A DNA stretch of 64,000 nucleotides from NCBI GenBank assembly GCA_973895155.1, contig OZ316896.1, forward strand, positions 124,001 to 188,000, read 5' to 3'. This document shows, one piece after another, positions 61,707 through 64,000 of this stretch; position 1 is the stretch's first letter, and each line of letters begins with the position of its first letter. Position numbers and translations under genes: made by a program. This DNA comes from Marsupella aquatica. Taxonomy: Eukaryota; Marchantiophyta. The notes under the pieces are model-generated. The model made no database searches. It saw only the letters and a program-made list of their open reading frames with translations, and had not been told where the DNA came from.

Positions 61707-64000
61707 AAACCCACCCTTTCTGAGACCACAAAGAACGTGACTTGTCCGAGACCTTCATGAAACAGCGACTCCAAAGTTGTTGGTGTCATGTTAGTCACAC
61801 CTTCTTGACTGAGTTTTGGTGAAGTTTTGAGGAGTCATGTTTACAACTTTTAGGGAAGTTGTAACTATAACTGAGTTAAGGCAATTAGGTTGAAGTCATA
61901 CAAGCGACTCTACATTAGAGTACAACTTATGAGAGCACAACATTTGAGCCCTTCAACCTTAAAGTATGGGATCTAACCCAATACATATGATTTTGGATAC
62001 ACCATATGTCATCCCACATAGATTTAATTATAGTCAGGTCATACCATTTGAAACCATTACTGAGTATTCCATCATTATTCCTGCCCCCATTTAGACACCA
62101 TGAAGCGCGCCCCAGCCCCATTCAACTGCAAAAAGGATTTGTCAAAGCTTGCTAACCTAACTTAATGCTTTTTGTAGTCAATCTCTAATTTTTCTATCGC
62201 CGTCTTCTGGTCGTGCCAAAAAGGTGCTTAATTATCACCCAATTTCAGCCTCACATATGTAGCTAGGTTGGGTTTACTTATTGCCATGCCCCATAAACCT
62301 TCATGTTTCCCATGCCCCCTTCATATATGACAACCAATGCATGGTTCATGTTCAATATAAGTCCAACTTAAATGTCCAACTTAAATATATATGATCAGCT
62401 CTTCACTACCCCAACCCTAAAAAAGTGTACTTATCATAATGGTAATGTGGGGTCATATATACCTGACTATTTGGCCACATTTTCACCAAAGGGGGTGGTT
62501 CAAAGTTGTGACTAACCACTCACCCCACATATAACTATTGCGTAAGTCCTTTGGTTTCAAAGGAAAAAACTAATTAGGCAAATCATAGACTTTTGTGTCT
62601 CTTTTGTGCTTTCAATGTCTCCACTTCAATGTGCGTGAGTGTGCCTTTGGACACAAGTTTAGGGTGCGCGGGTTTCGTTTAACACGGCAGCAGAGTGCAA
62701 AGTTGAGTTGAATGTGCGCGGGAACTCGGTTTAGGGAAAAACTAGCTTGTCCATTCTGCTGTCGGCCGGGGACATTCATCGTGCTTGAAGGTTTTGTGAA
62801 GGGTTTTGTGCGAGGAGCTTTACGGACTTCACTCTCGCTTGAGAGATGGTGATGGTAGGCAGGTGCAACAGCAGTGCTTGATCAAGGCTAGACTTTATTG
62901 CGTAAGTCCCTGCTCGTCGTCTGGATATGTCATTGTTGTCGGGGTCTTCATGCTCGTCTGATTTGTCTTTTGCTCTTTGTGGCCGAGAGTCGACTACCTC
63001 ACTCACTGACTTCTTGTCCAATGCATACCACAACCCTATTCCTCGTTCTCAGTCTACGAATTGTTTCCAAAACTATTCGGAGAAACTGAGTCAAAGTGTC
63101 GTTCGTTGAGTGTTGACAGTGTCGCTCTTTGGCAAGCAGGAAGGTGCTTTTTCCGGGTTTCCATCGTAAGGTTACGAGCTTCTGTTGTTGCAGCTGTGAC
63201 CGACAACTGAGGAGCTACAACCAAGAGCTTATTGATTTGCAGCACTGCCATGGACGAGGAGCTGTGGAGGGCCGGGGAGCTGCAAGAAAGTGGGGAGTGA
63301 TCTTGAAGGCCAACTATCTAGCGTGAGGTGGATCATCGTGGCTGCAACATTGACCGGGCCTTTTTTTGCGTTGGGCACTGTGAGTAAGGCAATCTACGGA
63401 GGCGCGAAAGAGTCACGAGGAGTCGAGTTCAGCTACGGCAGTATTCACTTCAATTGTCCCAATGTGGTTGGCGTGAGCTGCAGGTGAGCTTAGTTGTGTG
63501 CACATTTCATGTAAGTCAAGTGGTCGGTGTTTTAGGCATTGCGGAACTTGATTGACCACCCCATGGCTAAGGTTTAAGGTGCGGACTACAACAAATATGT
63601 GTTGTTGCTGAAAGTGTTGGTGGTGAGCGACAACTGGTATTGTTTCAGCTAAAGGGAGCACATTGGAGCTTGTGTATCCATGACCTGCGACCGATTGCGG
63701 CTGCCTGTTGTTACAATCGCCGAATCAATCACGCACCCAATCTTGCGGGCAGAAACAACTTTGCGGGAGTGTTGAAGGTTTAGGGTGAGCAACAGCGGAG
63801 AGCTCATTGCTTGGTGGCAGGGTTGAAGGTGGATGATCGGGCTGCAAGGCCAACCGGGGACTTGTTTTGCATTGAGCGATTGCTGCGGATTGCTATGCAG
63901 CTTCAGTTAGGGCGGCTTGGTGCTACATCGGCACAGGTAAGGCTGCAATCCCCTATCGACGCGGACTCACCTCGTGACTGCAAGTATAGTTGTCTAGGTG
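61707..64000. other. Terminal region without a supported gene
   Basis: It has short ORFs only. A phrase GTCCAACTTAAAT is duplicated at about 62361-62390. A partly repeated, GC-richer segment at 63240-63900 (GTGGATCATCGTGGCTGCAA versus GTGGATGATCGGGCTGCAA) looks like diverged duplicates. It could hold exons of a gene running off the window, but I see no recognisable domain. Confidence 0.45.

Noticed and set aside
63129-63661. Overlapping ORFs near the window end as a gene
   Set aside because: Short, conflicting frames, no domain, and the segment contains internal diverged duplicates.

Overview
The window looks like nuclear DNA of a land plant, probably an early-diverging one (bryophyte or lycophyte grade); this is inference. 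The evidence is an intron-less DYW-type pentatricopeptide (PPR) gene, an organellar-type isoleucyl-tRNA synthetase split by many short GT-AG introns, TTTAGGG-type telomere-like repeats, and many nested Ty3/gypsy retroelements. No prokaryotic gene organisation is present.

Layout. 1-7.1 kb: two truncated Ty3/gypsy elements lie tail to tail. Element A (+) has an end-of-internal-region fragment, an LTR, a PBS and gag. Element B (-) has a chromovirus-like gag-PR-RT fragment, an initiator-Met-type PBS and a probable LTR. 7.1-10.4 kb: GA-rich tract, telomere-like repeats and a dense ACGTC motif cluster. 10.5-15.8 kb: thirteen exons of an organellar IleRS without its N-terminal third and with three small reading-frame breaks. 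16.6-19.3 kb (-): an RNase H exon and a two-exon gene joining a SAM-like domain to an unusual protein kinase. 21.7-25.4 kb: several repeat families, including a 114-bp satellite. 27.5-30.6 kb (-): an intact 1055-residue PPR-DYW RNA-editing factor with an exact 101-residue internal period. 33-35.3 kb: two more repeat arrays. 36.5-37.9 kb: a LINE ORF1-like pseudogene cut by an LTR. 37.9-54.6 kb (-): a tandem array of a large Athila/Tat-like Ty3/gypsy element with three LTRs, interrupted by a 2.35-kb solo-LTR-like insertion. 55.0-55.4 kb: a hAT-like MITE. 56.4-61.7 kb: two divergently oriented, decayed copies of an unrecognised gene family. 61.7-64 kb: nothing I can call.

How the parts work together. 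Only the PPR-DYW gene and the SAM-kinase gene look like intact host genes. The PPR protein should bind organellar RNA in a sequence-specific way and deaminate cytidines. The IleRS would charge organellar tRNA-Ile but looks broken here. Most of the rest is mobile-element debris. Its premature stops are almost all explained by C-to-T (or G-to-A) changes, as expected for methylated, silenced DNA.

The most unusual points are: (i) the inverted pair at 56-62 kb, which carries a repeated Cys-centred helical motif and may be distantly related to the extra ORF of the large retroelement; (ii) the PPR repeats, whose two most recent copies differ only by amino-acid-changing substitutions, two of them at RNA-recognition positions; and (iii) a 1.24-kilocodon post-pol ORF with no frameshift.
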